A model generated the notes under the pieces. That model saw only the letters and a list, made by a program, of their open reading frames with translations. It did not search any database and had not been told where the DNA came from. Of a stretch of 64,000 nt of DNA, positions 8,628 to 18,600 are shown in pieces; the first letter of the stretch is position 1; each line of letters opens with the position of its first letter. Where the stretch lies: assembly GCA_040905505.1 (NCBI GenBank), contig JBBDRL010000088.1:29124-93123 (forward strand), written 5' to 3'. The position numbers and the translations under genes were made by a program. The DNA is from WHSP01 sp040905505. GTDB lineage: Bacteria; Gemmatimonadota; Gemmatimonadetes; Longimicrobiales; Longimicrobiaceae.

Positions 8628-10682
8628 TCAGCTCTCAGGAACGTTGCGCCGCAGTTCGTCCAGCCACACCGTCGCCTCCGCGTCGCTCGGAGCGCGCCAG
8701 TCCCCCCGCGGCGACAGGGACCCTCCAGATCCCACCTTGGGTCCGTTCGGCATCGCCGATCTCTTGAACTGGCTCAGCTTGAAGAATCGGTAAACGAAGA
8801 CTTCCAGCCATCTTCGAATCGTCCCCAGATCATACTCGTTCCGCTTCTCCGCCGGGATGAGCGAGGGCCACGGGCCGGCCGCCCGGTCTCCCCAGGCATG
8901 CGACGCAAGGAACGCGATCTTGCTCGGGCGGAAGCCGAATCTCACCGTATAGTACAGATTGAAATCCTGGAGCTCGTACGGTCCGATGATGGATTCCGTA
9001 CTCTGAATCTCAGCTTCCCTGTCCCCGCCCGCAGGCACCAGTTCGGGGGAGATCTCCGTGTCAAGGATCATCTCGAGGACTTCGTTCGCGTCCGGACCGA
9101 ACTCGTCGTGAGCCACAACCCAGCGGATCAGATACTGGATCAGCGTCTTCGGGACTGATCCGTTCACATTGTAGTGCGACATCTGATCGCCGACGCCGTA
9201 CGTCGTCCAACCCAGAGCCAACTCGCTCAGATCGCCCGTTCCTAGGACGAGCCCGCCATGGTGGTTCGCCAGCCGGAAGAGGTGCGAGGTTCGCTCACCC
9301 GCCTGCACGTTCTCGAACGTCACGTCGTGAACGGGCTCCCCATCGGCGAACGGATGCCCGATGTCCCGCAACATCTGCATCGCGCTGGGTCGGATGTCGA
9401 TTTCGTTCGCAGTGGCACCCAACGCCTGCATCAGGCGTCGCGCGTTGGTGTGCGTCAGCTCGCTCGTCGCAAAACCCGGCATCGTAAACGCGAGAATGTT
9501 TTCCCGCGGAAGGCCGAGTCGATCCATCGTCCGTGCGGCGACGATCAGCGCCTGCGTCGAGTCGAGGCCCCCCGAAATTCCGATGACGATTCGCTCGATT
9601 CCCGTACTCTGTAGCCGCTTCATCAGACCGTGGACCTGGATGTTGTACGCCTCGAAACACCGCTCGTCGAGGCGGTCCGGGTTGCTCGGCACGAAGGGAA
9701 ACCGCTCGATCGCCCGCTGAAGGCGAACGGGCTCGTCCGGGAGCGTCAGCTCGAATGGGATGCGGCGAATCTGCCGAATGCGGTCCCGGAAATCGGTCAC
9801 GGTGTCAGTGAAGGTGCTGAGCCGGGAGCGGTCCTGAGCAAGGCGTTCGAGATCGATGTCGCCGACAACCATTTGCTCTTCCGCGGCGAAGCGCGTCGAT
9901 TCCGCGACGAGGTCGTTGTTCTCGTAGATGAGGGCGTGGCCGTCCCATGCCACATCGGTGGTGGACTCACCCGGCCCGGCTCCGGAATAGAGGTAGGCGG
10001 CGACGCAGCGGCCGGACTGTGCGGCGCAGAGCTTGTGACGGTAGTCGGCCCGACCCACGGTGATGTTCCCGGCCGAGAGGTTGGCGATGACGGTGGCGCC
10101 AGCGAGGGCGCCCCAGGTGCTCGGCGGGAGCGGGACCCAGACGTCCTCGCAGATTTCGGTATAGAGGGAGAAGAGAGGGATGTTCGTGGCGTCGAAGACG
10201 AGGTCCGCGCCGAAGGGAACGGAAGTGCCGAGAAAGCGAACTTCGGTGGACAAAGCAGCACGCGCGGCCGCGAATTGACGGGGCTCGTAGAACTCGCGGT
10301 AGTTCGGGAGATAGCTCTTCGGAACGATGCCGAGCACCTGACCTCGGTGGATGGCGACCGCGCAGTTGAAGAGTCGCCCTTCGAGCCGTAGTGGTGCGCC
10401 GACGAGCAGTACGGGAGTGAGCGAGCGGCTCTCTTCGACGATTTGCCGGACGGCTTCGAGGACGCGATCGAGCAGCGCGTCCTGCTGAAAGAGGTCATCG
10501 TTGCTGTAGGCGGAAACCCCGAGCTCGGGAAAGAGCGCCACGACCGCGCCGGCCTCGGAGGCTCTGCGGCTAAGGGCGATGATTCGTTCCACGTTGTACT
10601 CGGGATCCGCGACCCGCACATGGGGCAGGCAGACTGCGGTCCGAACGAAACCGTGTGAATAGAGAGAATCGAACGAGTCCAT
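8628..10682 (-). CDS. nadE: Glutamine-dependent NAD+ synthetase
   Basis: This 684-residue two-domain enzyme amidates deamido-NAD to NAD using ammonia from glutamine. The N-terminal nitrilase-type glutaminase has Glu53 (LFPELG), Lys122 (VPKSYLPNY) and Cys178 (EICEDVW). The C-terminal synthetase domain has the P-loop SGGLDS at 370-375. ATG 10682 is taken as the start; a TTG six bases upstream would overlap the stop of the preceding gene. The zinc-ribbon gene upstream (10685-11056) is essentially abutting, so the two are co-transcribed. Length agrees with the long type of NadE. Confidence 0.94.
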   Translation of the reverse strand: MDSFDSLYSHGFVRTAVCLPHVRVADPEYNVERIIALSRRASEAGAVVALFPELGVSAYSNDDLFQQDALLDRVLEAVRQIVEESRSLTPVLLVGAPLRLEGRLFNCAVAIHRGQVLGIVPKSYLPNYREFYEPRQFAAARAALSTEVRFLGTSVPFGADLVFDATNIPLFSLYTEICEDVWVPLPPSTWGALAGATVIANLSAGNITVGRADYRHKLCAAQSGRCVAAYLYSGAGPGESTTDVAWDGHALIYENNDLVAESTRFAAEEQMVVGDIDLERLAQDRSRLSTFTDTVTDFRDRIRQIRRIPFELTLPDEPVRLQRAIERFPFVPSNPDRLDERCFEAYNIQVHGLMKRLQSTGIERIVIGISGGLDSTQALIVAARTMDRLGLPRENILAFTMPGFATSELTHTNARRLMQALGATANEIDIRPSAMQMLRDIGHPFADGEPVHDVTFENVQAGERTSHLFRLANHHGGLVLGTGDLSELALGWTTYGVGDQMSHYNVNGSVPKTLIQYLIRWVVAHDEFGPDANEVLEMILDTEISPELVPAGGDREAEIQSTESIIGPYELQDFNLYYTVRFGFRPSKIAFLASHAWGDRAAGPWPSLIPAEKRNEYDLGTIRRWLEVFVYRFFKLSQFKRSAMPNGPKVGSGGSLSPRGDWRAPSDAEATVWLDELRRNVPES

Positions 10683-10684
10683 GG

Positions 10685-11056
10685 TCAACGTCGGATCGTC
10701 AGGACGGGCTCATGATGGCACTGATAGCAGGTCAGCTTCAGCGGAAAGCGTACTCCCTCGCCCTCCGCGACGGACAGCTCATTGCCGCATCTGGGGCAGG
10801 TACCGGTCAGGGAGCGCACGGCGTACTCGGAGCGCCCCTGGCGAAACGCGAGCATTCCACCCGCGGCGAGCGCCAGGACGGCCCACGGCACATGCGGGGG
10901 GATGAAGAAGGCGATGGCGCCGAGCGCGACGAACAGAGTGAATGTTGCCGCGGCACGTCCCGCGCGCTGCCCCGGTGATCGCGCCGTCGCGTCGAGCTGA
11001 CCGGTCATGGGAGGGTGCCCCCCGAGGCGGATGTCCAGTTGGTGAGTCACCTGCAC
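10685..11056 (-). CDS. Small membrane protein with C-terminal zinc ribbon
   Basis: This 123-residue protein has two close membrane helices (TFTLFVALGAIAFFI and WAVLALAAGGMLAF) and then a four-Cys ribbon (CPRCG and CYQCH). A GTG start at 11056 is chosen because a perfect AGGAGG (11072-11067) lies ten bases before it; an ATG at 11008 lacks a ribosome site. It runs directly into nadE. The function is unknown; it is a membrane-attached ribbon protein. Confidence 0.65.
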   Translation of the reverse strand: MQVTHQLDIRLGGHPPMTGQLDATARSPGQRAGRAAATFTLFVALGAIAFFIPPHVPWAVLALAAGGMLAFRQGRSEYAVRSLTGTCPRCGNELSVAEGEGVRFPLKLTCYQCHHEPVLTIRR

Positions 11057-11163
11057 GAGAACGCTTCCTCCTATCAATCACCAAGATCGCTTCTGCGTCG
11101 GTGACGATGAGCGCGGGGGGGTCTTAACGCAAGCAGGGACGTGTGAGAGCTGGAACGAACGGG

Positions 11164-12324
11164 TCATTCTCGGAGGATGTGATCGGCGTCCACGCTTGGC
11201 GAAATGATTGGCACGGTGAAGGAAACGGTGCTTCCACGGCCGAGCTCCGATGCCGCCCAGATGCGTCCCCCGTGTGCCTCGACGATCGCCTTCGCGATTC
11301 CCAGTCCCAGGCCCGCCCCCGCACGCCGTCCGCGATCGCCCTGCCAGTAGAGCTCGAATACCTCCGGCAAGTGGTCCGGTGCGATTCCTGGTCCGGTATC
11401 CTGGACGCTGAAGCGCACCTCCATCGGAGAATGCATTTCGGCGCGGAGGACCACCGAGCTCTCGGGCGGTGAGAATTTTACGGCGTTCGCCAGGAGGTTG
11501 CCCAGCACCTGCTGGATCCGACCGGCGTCGACCCGTACGTCCGGAAGATCGCTCGCGCCTTCCCAGGTGAAGCCGATTCCCTTCTCTGCCGTGAGCGGCC
11601 GGTACATCTCCGCCGCGTCTCGGACGATCTTCCGCACCGAGTGGGGCGATGGGTCGAGCGAAAAGCGCCCCAGCTCGATGGCGGAAACGTCGAGCAGGTC
11701 CGAGATCAGCCGATTCATCTGCTCCGCCGAGCGAGCGATCCATTGCAACTGGTCCCGGACGGACGGGTCGACGGCGCCGGGATTCGGTGATTCGATGATC
11801 GCGCTCGCGTTCAGCAGCACGGTTGCGAGCGAGTTGCGCAGATCGTGTGATACAACCGCCAGCAAGCGCTCCCGCGCATGGACCGCATGCCGTTCGCGCT
11901 CGAGGAGCTCCCCGCGCTCCTCCTCCCTCCTGCGACGCGCCGAAATGTCGGCTGCCAACACGACGATGGCCTGCGTGCGACCGTGCCGATCGCATACACG
12001 CCCAGCCGACAGCGCGATATCGATATCCGAACCGTCGCGTCGCCGACGCACAACCTCTCGCTCCACGATCTCGAGAGCCGGACCGGCATTGGCGAGCAAT
12101 GACGCGAGGCCCTCACCATCCCGTGTAACGGTGGGATCCGGGCCACCCACAACATCCTGCTCGGACCAACCGAATAGCTGCTCGGCCGCGGGGTTCCACA
12201 GGCGAACGACGCCCTCGGGGTCGAGCAGGTAAAGCGCCAGCGGAGCCGCACGGACGAGTGAGCGGTACGACGCGTCCACCACGCCAAGGTCGTCGCTTTC
12301 CAGTTCCGGAGCGGTACCCGACAT
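11164..12324 (-). CDS. PAS-domain sensor histidine kinase
   Basis: This 386-residue soluble kinase has an N-terminal PAS domain (about 18-130; ALYLLDPEGVVRLWNPAAEQLFGW in two parts), a HisKA domain with the phospho-acceptor His160 in VVSHDLRNSL, and a HATPase domain with an N box (NLLANAVKFSP), G1 (DTGPGIAP) and G2 (GAGLGLGIAK). No membrane helix is present, so it senses a cytoplasmic signal. No response regulator is adjacent. The ATG at 12324 is preferred because the frame upstream lacks family-like sequence, but no strong ribosome site supports it. Confidence 0.88.
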   Translation of the reverse strand: MSGTAPELESDDLGVVDASYRSLVRAAPLALYLLDPEGVVRLWNPAAEQLFGWSEQDVVGGPDPTVTRDGEGLASLLANAGPALEIVEREVVRRRRDGSDIDIALSAGRVCDRHGRTQAIVVLAADISARRRREEERGELLERERHAVHARERLLAVVSHDLRNSLATVLLNASAIIESPNPGAVDPSVRDQLQWIARSAEQMNRLISDLLDVSAIELGRFSLDPSPHSVRKIVRDAAEMYRPLTAEKGIGFTWEGASDLPDVRVDAGRIQQVLGNLLANAVKFSPPESSVVLRAEMHSPMEVRFSVQDTGPGIAPDHLPEVFELYWQGDRGRRAGAGLGLGIAKAIVEAHGGRIWAASELGRGSTVSFTVPIISPSVDADHILRE

Positions 12325-12616
12325 GGGCGGTGGGTGGAAGATGCGCTCGAGGGCGATAGATCTCGCGCGATGCGGTGCGCCACCGGCAGACCCGGGCGCG
12401 GCGTCTGCATCCTGATGGAAGGCGGTGAACTTACTCCAACCCCTCAGGAGCCGCCAGATATAGGGCATTCGGGTGCCCGCTCCGCCGGCCGCCCCTTTCG
12501 GCACGGCCTCGTGCACATGAGATTGGCCGGCGAGGAGGCCGGCCAGAGGCGCGTCGGCAGTTCGTCCCATCGTTCGGCCCGGTGGAACGGTATCCAGTAC
12601 CGTCGGAGGTGTTTTC

Positions 12617-12808
12617 TTGAGCGGTCAGCTGGAATCTCCGCACTTCTTCCAAACCGGTGACACGGTGCGCGCGATCGACGGATCGCTCGGCACGGTCGTC
12701 GAAGGCGAATCGCTCTACGCCCTCATCGAGTGGCGGACTGGAGCGCGAGAGGAGCTCGATCAGTTCGATCCACGAGTGCTGGTCGTCCAACGGGCAGAAG
12801 AAACATGA
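12617..12808 (+). CDS. Small SH3-like/KOW-type protein, unknown function
   Basis: This 63-residue protein (DTVRAIDGSLGTVVEGESLY, then ALIEWRTGAREELDQFDPRVL) has the pattern of the small beta-barrel DUF4926/DUF2158-type proteins. A TTG start at 12617 is supported by GGAGGT at 12605-12610, six bases before it. It overlaps the next gene by an ATGA, so the pair is translationally coupled. I do not recognise a function. Confidence 0.7.
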   Translation: MSGQLESPHFFQTGDTVRAIDGSLGTVVEGESLYALIEWRTGAREELDQFDPRVLVVQRAEET

Positions 12809-13131
12809 GCCAGAATCGCCTCGAGCACGACGAGCAACGCTTTGCGACGCCCACCATCGAGCGGGAGGTCGCGGGCCCTCGACAGCAGGCGGGACTGCTG
12901 TTGTGGGCACCCAGGAGCGAGGAGCTGCTCTGGGACCTCGAGCGCGAGGTCGCCTCCGCACGGCGCGAGTGGGTGGAGGAGCGTCAGGCCTGGTGGATCG
13001 CAGCCAGCTACTACGAGACCATCGTGGCACTCGTGCTGCGCACATTTCCGTCGGTTCTCGTCCTGGGAACAGACGAGGATCGACTTCTCTCGCGAGACGG
13101 GTACGAGGCACTTCAGGGGCGATTACTCTGA
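12805..13131 (+). CDS. Conserved-looking hypothetical protein (108 aa)
   Basis: This protein has no family I recognise. It is highly charged in the first half, with a likely amphipathic helix (LLWDLEREVASARREWVEER) followed by WWIAASYYETIVALVLRTF, a hydrophobic, aromatic-rich helix that may contact a membrane or partner. The start overlaps the stop of the 63-residue gene (ATGA). A strong terminator follows at 13145-13173, so the two genes are a complete transcription unit. Confidence 0.6.
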   Translation: MSQNRLEHDEQRFATPTIEREVAGPRQQAGLLLWAPRSEELLWDLEREVASARREWVEERQAWWIAASYYETIVALVLRTFPSVLVLGTDEDRLLSRDGYEALQGRLL

Positions 13132-13144
13132 GCGTATCCGGTCA

Positions 13145-13173
13145 CCGGCGAGCGGCTCGCCGGGTCGGTTTTT
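13145..13173 (+). terminator. Rho-independent terminator
   Basis: An eight-base-pair perfect stem (CCGGCGAG at 13145-13152, CTCGCCGG at 13156-13163) with a CGG loop is followed after five bases by five T (13169-13173). It ends the 12617-13131 unit. Confidence 0.7.
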
Positions 13174-13222
13174 GTGGAAAAGGCGCAGAATTTTGGGGAA
13201 AAGCCTGCTTCGGCGTGGATAA
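13173..13222. other. Second DnaA-box-like cluster
   Basis: Three minus-strand sequences resemble DnaA boxes: TTTTCCACA (complement of 13173-13181, one mismatch), TTTTCCCCA (complement of 13194-13202, two mismatches) and TTATCCACG (complement of 13214-13222, one mismatch). They lie just after the terminator in a gene-free stretch (13132-13364), about 10 kb from the main cluster. Confidence 0.4.
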
Positions 13223-13364
13223 CCCCCCGCATGGAACCCGAAAGGGGCCCAAGGTGCGTAAGTAGTTGATTCTAGACGTACTCAGAAGCAGGTGTTCCAC
13301 GGAAGGCTAGCGGAACGCTCCCCCGGCGGTTCCACATTCCGATCTGAACCAGCCGTGATTTGCC

Positions 13365-13577
13365 ATGCGATCGATCCATCAGGAAGTGCGCGAAACTGAG
13401 GCGCGGCGGCTGATGAAGGGGCCGCCTCGCGAGGTGGACCGAGCGGACTTCGACCCCGCGTACGATCCGTCGGCGCCGATCTCGTGCGAGGTCTGTGGGT
13501 CCGAGATGCACTATATCGCGGCGTGCAAGATCCTGTGTCCGAACTGTGGCTATCGGAGGGACTGCTCCGATCCATGA
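13365..13577 (+). CDS. Small Cys-rich zinc-ribbon protein (70 aa)
   Basis: This 70-residue protein has a charged N-terminal helix and a C-terminal ribbon with Cys41, Cys44, Cys54, Cys58, Cys61 and Cys67 (CEVCG, CPNCG). Zinc binding is inferred from the paired Cys. It may be a DNA- or RNA-associated accessory protein, but no function is recognised. The following ABC transporter gene begins within about 30 bases. Confidence 0.6.
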   Translation: MRSIHQEVRETEARRLMKGPPREVDRADFDPAYDPSAPISCEVCGSEMHYIAACKILCPNCGYRRDCSDP

Positions 13578-13608
13578 AGAGCCGAATCTCTCCGGATTTT
13601 TGACGCGA

Positions 13609-14562
13609 GTGACTGACTCCGCAAGCAGCGCCGATCATCACGTGGACGTGGCGATTCTCTGCCGGGGGCTGCATAAGCGCTTCGGCAGTACGGTCGCGGT
13701 GCGCTCCGTCGACCTCGAGGTGCGCCGGGGCGAATGTTTCGGTCTGCTGGGTCCCAACGGCGCGGGCAAGACGACGACGATCGAGATACTGGAGGGGCTT
13801 CAGAATGCCGACGCCGGCGAGGTGCGGATACTTGGTCTACGATGGGATCGCAATGCGACCGAGTTGCGTCCGCGGCTCGGCATCCAGCTCCAGGAGGCGG
13901 AGCTTCCGGAGCGCCTGACGGTGGAGGAGACGCTGCGGCTCTTCCGGGCACTGTACCCGCGCGGGCCGACGGTCGAGGACCTGATTCGACAGGTCGAGCT
14001 GGGTGAGAAGCGGATCGACCAGGTCCGGTTCCTATCGGGTGGGCAGCGCCAGCGCCTGTCACTGGCGTGCGCGATGGCAGGCGATCCCGACATCCTCTTC
14101 CTCGACGAGCCGACGACCGGGCTCGACCCGCAATCGCGCAGGCACATCTGGGATCTTTGTCGTAGTTTTCGAGCCCGGGGCGGGACGATCCTGCTCACCA
14201 CGCACTTCATGGACGAGGCCGAGCGCTTGTCGGACCGGCTGGCGATCATGGACCACGGCGCGGTCCTGGTGGAGGGGACGCCGCGTGATCTGATTGCGAG
14301 CCTGGGTGGTGATCACGTGGTCGAGTTCGGCAGTACGCTTACGCTGGCGACGGATGAGCTGATGCGATTGCCGGCTGTGACGCGGGTGGATGCTACGGGG
14401 AATCGGCAGCGGCTGGCCACGCGGGAGCCCCATCGAACCATCCCTGCGCTCTACCTGCTCATCAGCGGGCGGGACGGCGAGCTGACCGAATTGAATACGC
14501 ACAACGCTACGCTGGACGACGTCTTTCTCGCGCTGACGGGCAGGCAGCTTCGTGACGCGTAG
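13609..14562 (+). CDS. ABC transporter ATP-binding protein (ABC-2 exporter type)
   Basis: This ~317-residue ATPase energises the permease encoded next. All nucleotide-binding motifs are present: Walker A GPNGAGKTTT, signature LSGGQRQRLSLA, Walker B ILFLDEPTTGLD and the switch His in TTHFMDEAERL. The C-terminal ~80 residues match the extra domain of drug or polysaccharide exporter ATPases (DrrA/CcmA-like). The start is not fixed: GTG 13609, TTG 13600 and GTG 13642 are all possible, and none has a strong ribosome site. Confidence 0.9.
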   Translation: MTDSASSADHHVDVAILCRGLHKRFGSTVAVRSVDLEVRRGECFGLLGPNGAGKTTTIEILEGLQNADAGEVRILGLRWDRNATELRPRLGIQLQEAELPERLTVEETLRLFRALYPRGPTVEDLIRQVELGEKRIDQVRFLSGGQRQRLSLACAMAGDPDILFLDEPTTGLDPQSRRHIWDLCRSFRARGGTILLTTHFMDEAERLSDRLAIMDHGAVLVEGTPRDLIASLGGDHVVEFGSTLTLATDELMRLPAVTRVDATGNRQRLATREPHRTIPALYLLISGRDGELTELNTHNATLDDVFLALTGRQLRDA

Positions 14563-14601
14563 GATGGGCGTAGTCGCCGGAGGGTGGCGTGGAGAGGTCG
14601 A

Positions 14602-15639
14602 ATGGCCACGATGAGCCCCCTCAGGGAGCTCGTGTTGATGAAGATGCGCACCTTCATCCGCGAGCCCGAGGCGCTGTTCTGGACGTTCGGGTTTCCCATC
14701 CTGCTGGCGATCGGGCTCGGGCTGGCCTTCCGGGAAGATCCCGATCCTCCGCCGACCCCGATCGGGATCGAGTTGGGGACGGTGGGCGAAGCTCACGAGG
14801 CCGCGATCGAGGCGTCGCCAGGCCTGGAAGTGGTCCGGCTCGGGCGGGCGGCGGCCGACCGAGCCTTGCGCACGGGGGACCTCGCGGTCGTCCTGAGCGG
14901 CGACGACAGGCTGGTCTTTCGCTACGATCCGGCCCGTCCGGAGAGCCGCGAGGCGCGATTGCTGGCGGATGCGGCCGTCCAGGCGGGGGCGGGCGGCACT
15001 CGACCCGTGGTAGTGGGCGACGATCCCCAGCGTCAGCCCGGCAGCCGCTACATCGACTGGCTCATCCCGGGGCTGATCGGGCTCAACCTCATGAGCACCG
15101 GCTTATGGGGGATCGGATTCGGCATCGTACACATGCGGCAGAAGAAGCAGCTCAAGCGCCTCGTGGCCACCCCGATGCGCCGAAGCGACTTCCTGCTGTC
15201 ACAGATCGTTGCCCGCCTCGGCTTTCTCCTGCTCGAGGTGCCGCCCATCATCATCTTCGCTTGGCTCGCGTTTGGCGTGGAGATAACGGGGTCGCTCCTG
15301 TCGCTGTCGCTCGTCGTGCTCGCCGGGGCCTTCACCTTCGCCGGACTCGGTCTGCTCGCCTCCTCACGAGCCCGCACGGTCGAGGGAGTCAGTGGAATCA
15401 ACAACGTCGTCATGCTACCGATGTTCGTGTTGTCCGGCGTGTTCTTCTCCGCCAGCCGCTTCCCCGACGCCATGCAGCCCATCATCCACGCTCTGCCGCT
15501 GACGGCGCTGATCGACGCGCTACGAGCGATTTACAACGAGGGCGTGGCGATCACCGCGCTTGGTGGCGAGCTTGCCGTTCTGCTCGTCTGGACGGCTGCC
15601 TCCTTCACACTGGCCCTGAGGCTGTACCGATGGCAGTGA
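14602..15639 (+). CDS. ABC-2 type transporter permease
   Basis: This 345-residue permease has an N-terminal helix (ALFWTFGFPILLAIGLGLAF), a large extracytoplasmic domain of ~120 residues, and five further helices in the C-terminal half starting at WLIPGLIGLNLMSTG. The layout matches ABC2_membrane_3-type exporters with DrrB/YhgE-like topology. ATG 14602 is preceded by GGAGAGG. It is 39 bases after the ATPase gene and forms a simple exporter with it. The substrate is unknown. Confidence 0.88.
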   Translation: MATMSPLRELVLMKMRTFIREPEALFWTFGFPILLAIGLGLAFREDPDPPPTPIGIELGTVGEAHEAAIEASPGLEVVRLGRAAADRALRTGDLAVVLSGDDRLVFRYDPARPESREARLLADAAVQAGAGGTRPVVVGDDPQRQPGSRYIDWLIPGLIGLNLMSTGLWGIGFGIVHMRQKKQLKRLVATPMRRSDFLLSQIVARLGFLLLEVPPIIIFAWLAFGVEITGSLLSLSLVVLAGAFTFAGLGLLASSRARTVEGVSGINNVVMLPMFVLSGVFFSASRFPDAMQPIIHALPLTALIDALRAIYNEGVAITALGGELAVLLVWTAASFTLALRLYRWQ

Positions 15640-15664
15640 ACTGCTCACGCGCTCTCAGGAAATC

Positions 15665-18600
15665 ATGAGCACCACTTCAGGCAAGATGGACCCCGTCCCG
15701 ACGGACGTCCGCCACGGTCTCGTCGACGATCTGTGTACGCTGTTGGCCGACAGCGAAGAGGGTGACGCGACGCTGCTCTGCGGCTTCGCGCGCGAGTTCT
15801 TCGCCAAAGTGCCGCCGCAGCTCGTCGGCGAGCGCTCGGTCGCGGACCTGGCGGCCCTGACGCGGGGTGCATTCGAGTTCCTCCGGAATGCGCGCGACGA
15901 TCGGGCGAACGTTCAGATCGTCAATCCGGAGGAGGAGGGTTGGACCGGGCCAGTGACGGTGATCCGGGCTGAGGTCGGTGATCGGCCCTTCATCGTCGAC
16001 ACGATCCGTGAGTTCCTGAGCGCCGAAAGCCTCCCGATCCACCATTATATCTATCGCGTCATCGGAATCGAGCGGGACGCAGACGGGCGCCTCACGGAGG
16101 TCGGCGAACCCTCGCAGGCGAGGCCCCGGTCCTTCATCCACTGCGAGATCCCGGTCATCGGCGAGGTCGACCGGCGGGAAGAGATCCGGGGCGAGGTGGA
16201 GCGCCGCCTAACGGACGTGATCGCCGCGACCGACGATTTCGGGACCATGCTGGACGCGCTCGAGCAGACCGTGCAGCTCGTCCGTGGCTACGCCGAGGAC
16301 CTGCCCGATCGATCGGCGGAGTTCGACGAGATCGTCGATTTCCTCGGCTGGCTGAGCGACGGCAACTTCGTCTTCCTGGGCTATCGCTCTTACAAGATCG
16401 CAGGCGGGGACGGTGACCGCACGATCACCGTCGAGGCCGGGAGCGGTCTGGGAATCCTGCGGGAGGAAGAGCAGTCGCGCTGGGCGGACGGGGTCCCGCT
16501 GAAGGACGTCCCTGAGCAGCTCCGCCGGCGCGTCCTGGAAGGGCCGGTGCTCATCACGAGCAAGACGAACGCGGAGTCGACGGTCCATCGTCGGGCTCGG
16601 ATGGACTACGTCGGCGTGAAGAAGCTGTCCGCGTCAGGAGAGGTCGTCGGGGAGCACCGGTTCCTGGGGCTCTTCACGTCGAAGGCGTACTCCGAGCATG
16701 CCGACAGCATCCCGATTCTGCGCAGGAAGCTGGAGGGAATCCTCCGCGAATCCGGAGCGGCGCCGGGGTCGCACGACTTCAAGGAGATCATCACGATCTT
16801 CAACTCGATGCCTAAAGAGGACCTCTTCCAGGCATCGATCGAGGAGCTCGGGCGGGAGGTCCAGACCGTACTCAGCCTGCTGTTTTCCGACGAGGTTCAG
16901 GTATCGCTCCGACCCGATCCTCTCGGAAGGGGGGTCAGCGTGATGGTGATCCTCCCGCGTGGCCGATTCAGCGGAGAGGTTCGGCATCGCATCCAGGACG
17001 TGCTGACGCGGCGCTTTCAGGGGTCCATTCTGAATTACCACCTCGCGATGAGCGCCGGCGACCAGGCGCGGCTCCACTTCTACGTCTCCTCCTCGGTCGA
17101 CTTCGACGCGAGTAAAGCGGCTGAGGAGCTCACCGTCGAAGTCCGCAGGATCATTCGGTCCTGGGACGACCGCCTGCTCGACGAGCTGACCCAGCGAATG
17201 GGCGACGCTCGTGCGGCGCAGGCCCAGACTCTAGTGGCGCTCTACGGCCCCGCATTCCACGACGAATACCGCGCGGCGACGCTCCCGGAGATCGCCGTTC
17301 AGGACCTGCAAGAATTCGAGCGATTGCGCGCCGAAGGGGGCAAGGTTGCGATCACGCTGCGCGAGCCGCGCGGCCGTGGCCGCGCTGAGGCGTTCCGCGG
17401 GGTCACCGTCCTCAAGCTTTATCTGGTCGAAGAGCGCCTCGTGCTGTCGGACTTCATGCCGATCCTGGATCACGCCGGGGTCCGCGTGCTCGAGGTCACC
17501 CCGTTCTCGATCACCGGGGAGGGGCTGCCTGACCTGATGATCTACTCGTTCGCCGTGCAGGACCCTGGCGGCGAGCGGATCCCGCAAGACCTCAGTGCGC
17601 TGCTGGCGGAGGCGCTCCTCGCGGTTCGGCGCGGCGATACGCCCAACGATCCGTTCACGGCGCTCGTATTGCTCGCCGGTTTGCGCTGGCGGGAAGTGGA
17701 CGTGATCCGCACCTACGGCAACTACGCCTTCCAGACCGGCCTGGTGCCGACACGCTACGCCACGGCCCGGGCGCTCGCCCGGCATCCCGAACTCGCCCGT
17801 CTGCTCGTCGAGTACTTCCGCGCCCGGTTCGACTCGGAGGGCCTTGCGGGCGGTTCCCCCGAGATGCTCGACCGCGGGCTCTCGGCGCTCCGCGGCGCCA
17901 TCGGCGGCGCGCTCGATACAGTCACGACGCTGGCGGACGACCGCGCCATACGCCGGGTCGTCAGTCTCATCGAGGCGACCGTTCGCACGAACTACTTCAA
18001 ACACGGCGGCGCCGATCCCAACGTCCGAAGCGGGGGCGTTCCGTACATCTCCATCAAGATCCGCTCGGCAGACGTCGAGGAGCTGCAGCGAAGTCGTCTA
18101 CTGTTCGAGATCTTCGTCTACTCGTCGAGGATGGAGGGCGTCCACCTCCGCGGCGCCAGCGTCTCCCGTGGCGGGCTCCGGTGGTCGGACAGGCCCGACG
18201 ACTTCCGCACCGAGGTCCTCGGGCTCGTCCAGACGCAGATCGTAAAGAATGCCGTCATCGTCCCGGGCGGCTCTAAGGGAGGCTTCGTCACCAAGCGGAT
18301 CCTGGATGAGCGCGAGGAAATGGCCGAGGAGGCGGCCGAGCAGTATCGCACGTTGATCCGCGGGATGCTCGATCTCACCGATAATCTCACGGACGGCGAA
18401 ATCGTCCCGCCCGCAGGCGTCGTCCGCTACGATCCGGACGATCCCTACCTGGTCGTTGCGGCTGACAAGGGTACCGCGCACCTTTCCGATGTGGCGAACG
18501 CCGTCGCCGCGGAGTACGACTTCTGGCTGGCCGACGCCTTCGCCTCCGGGGGCTCGTACGGCTACGATCACAAGAGGGAGGGGATCACCGCGCGGGGCGC

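Noticed and set aside
13293..13301. parS-like half site TGTTCCACG
   Set aside because: The second half of the palindrome is absent, and a nine-base match is expected by chance in this amount of sequence.
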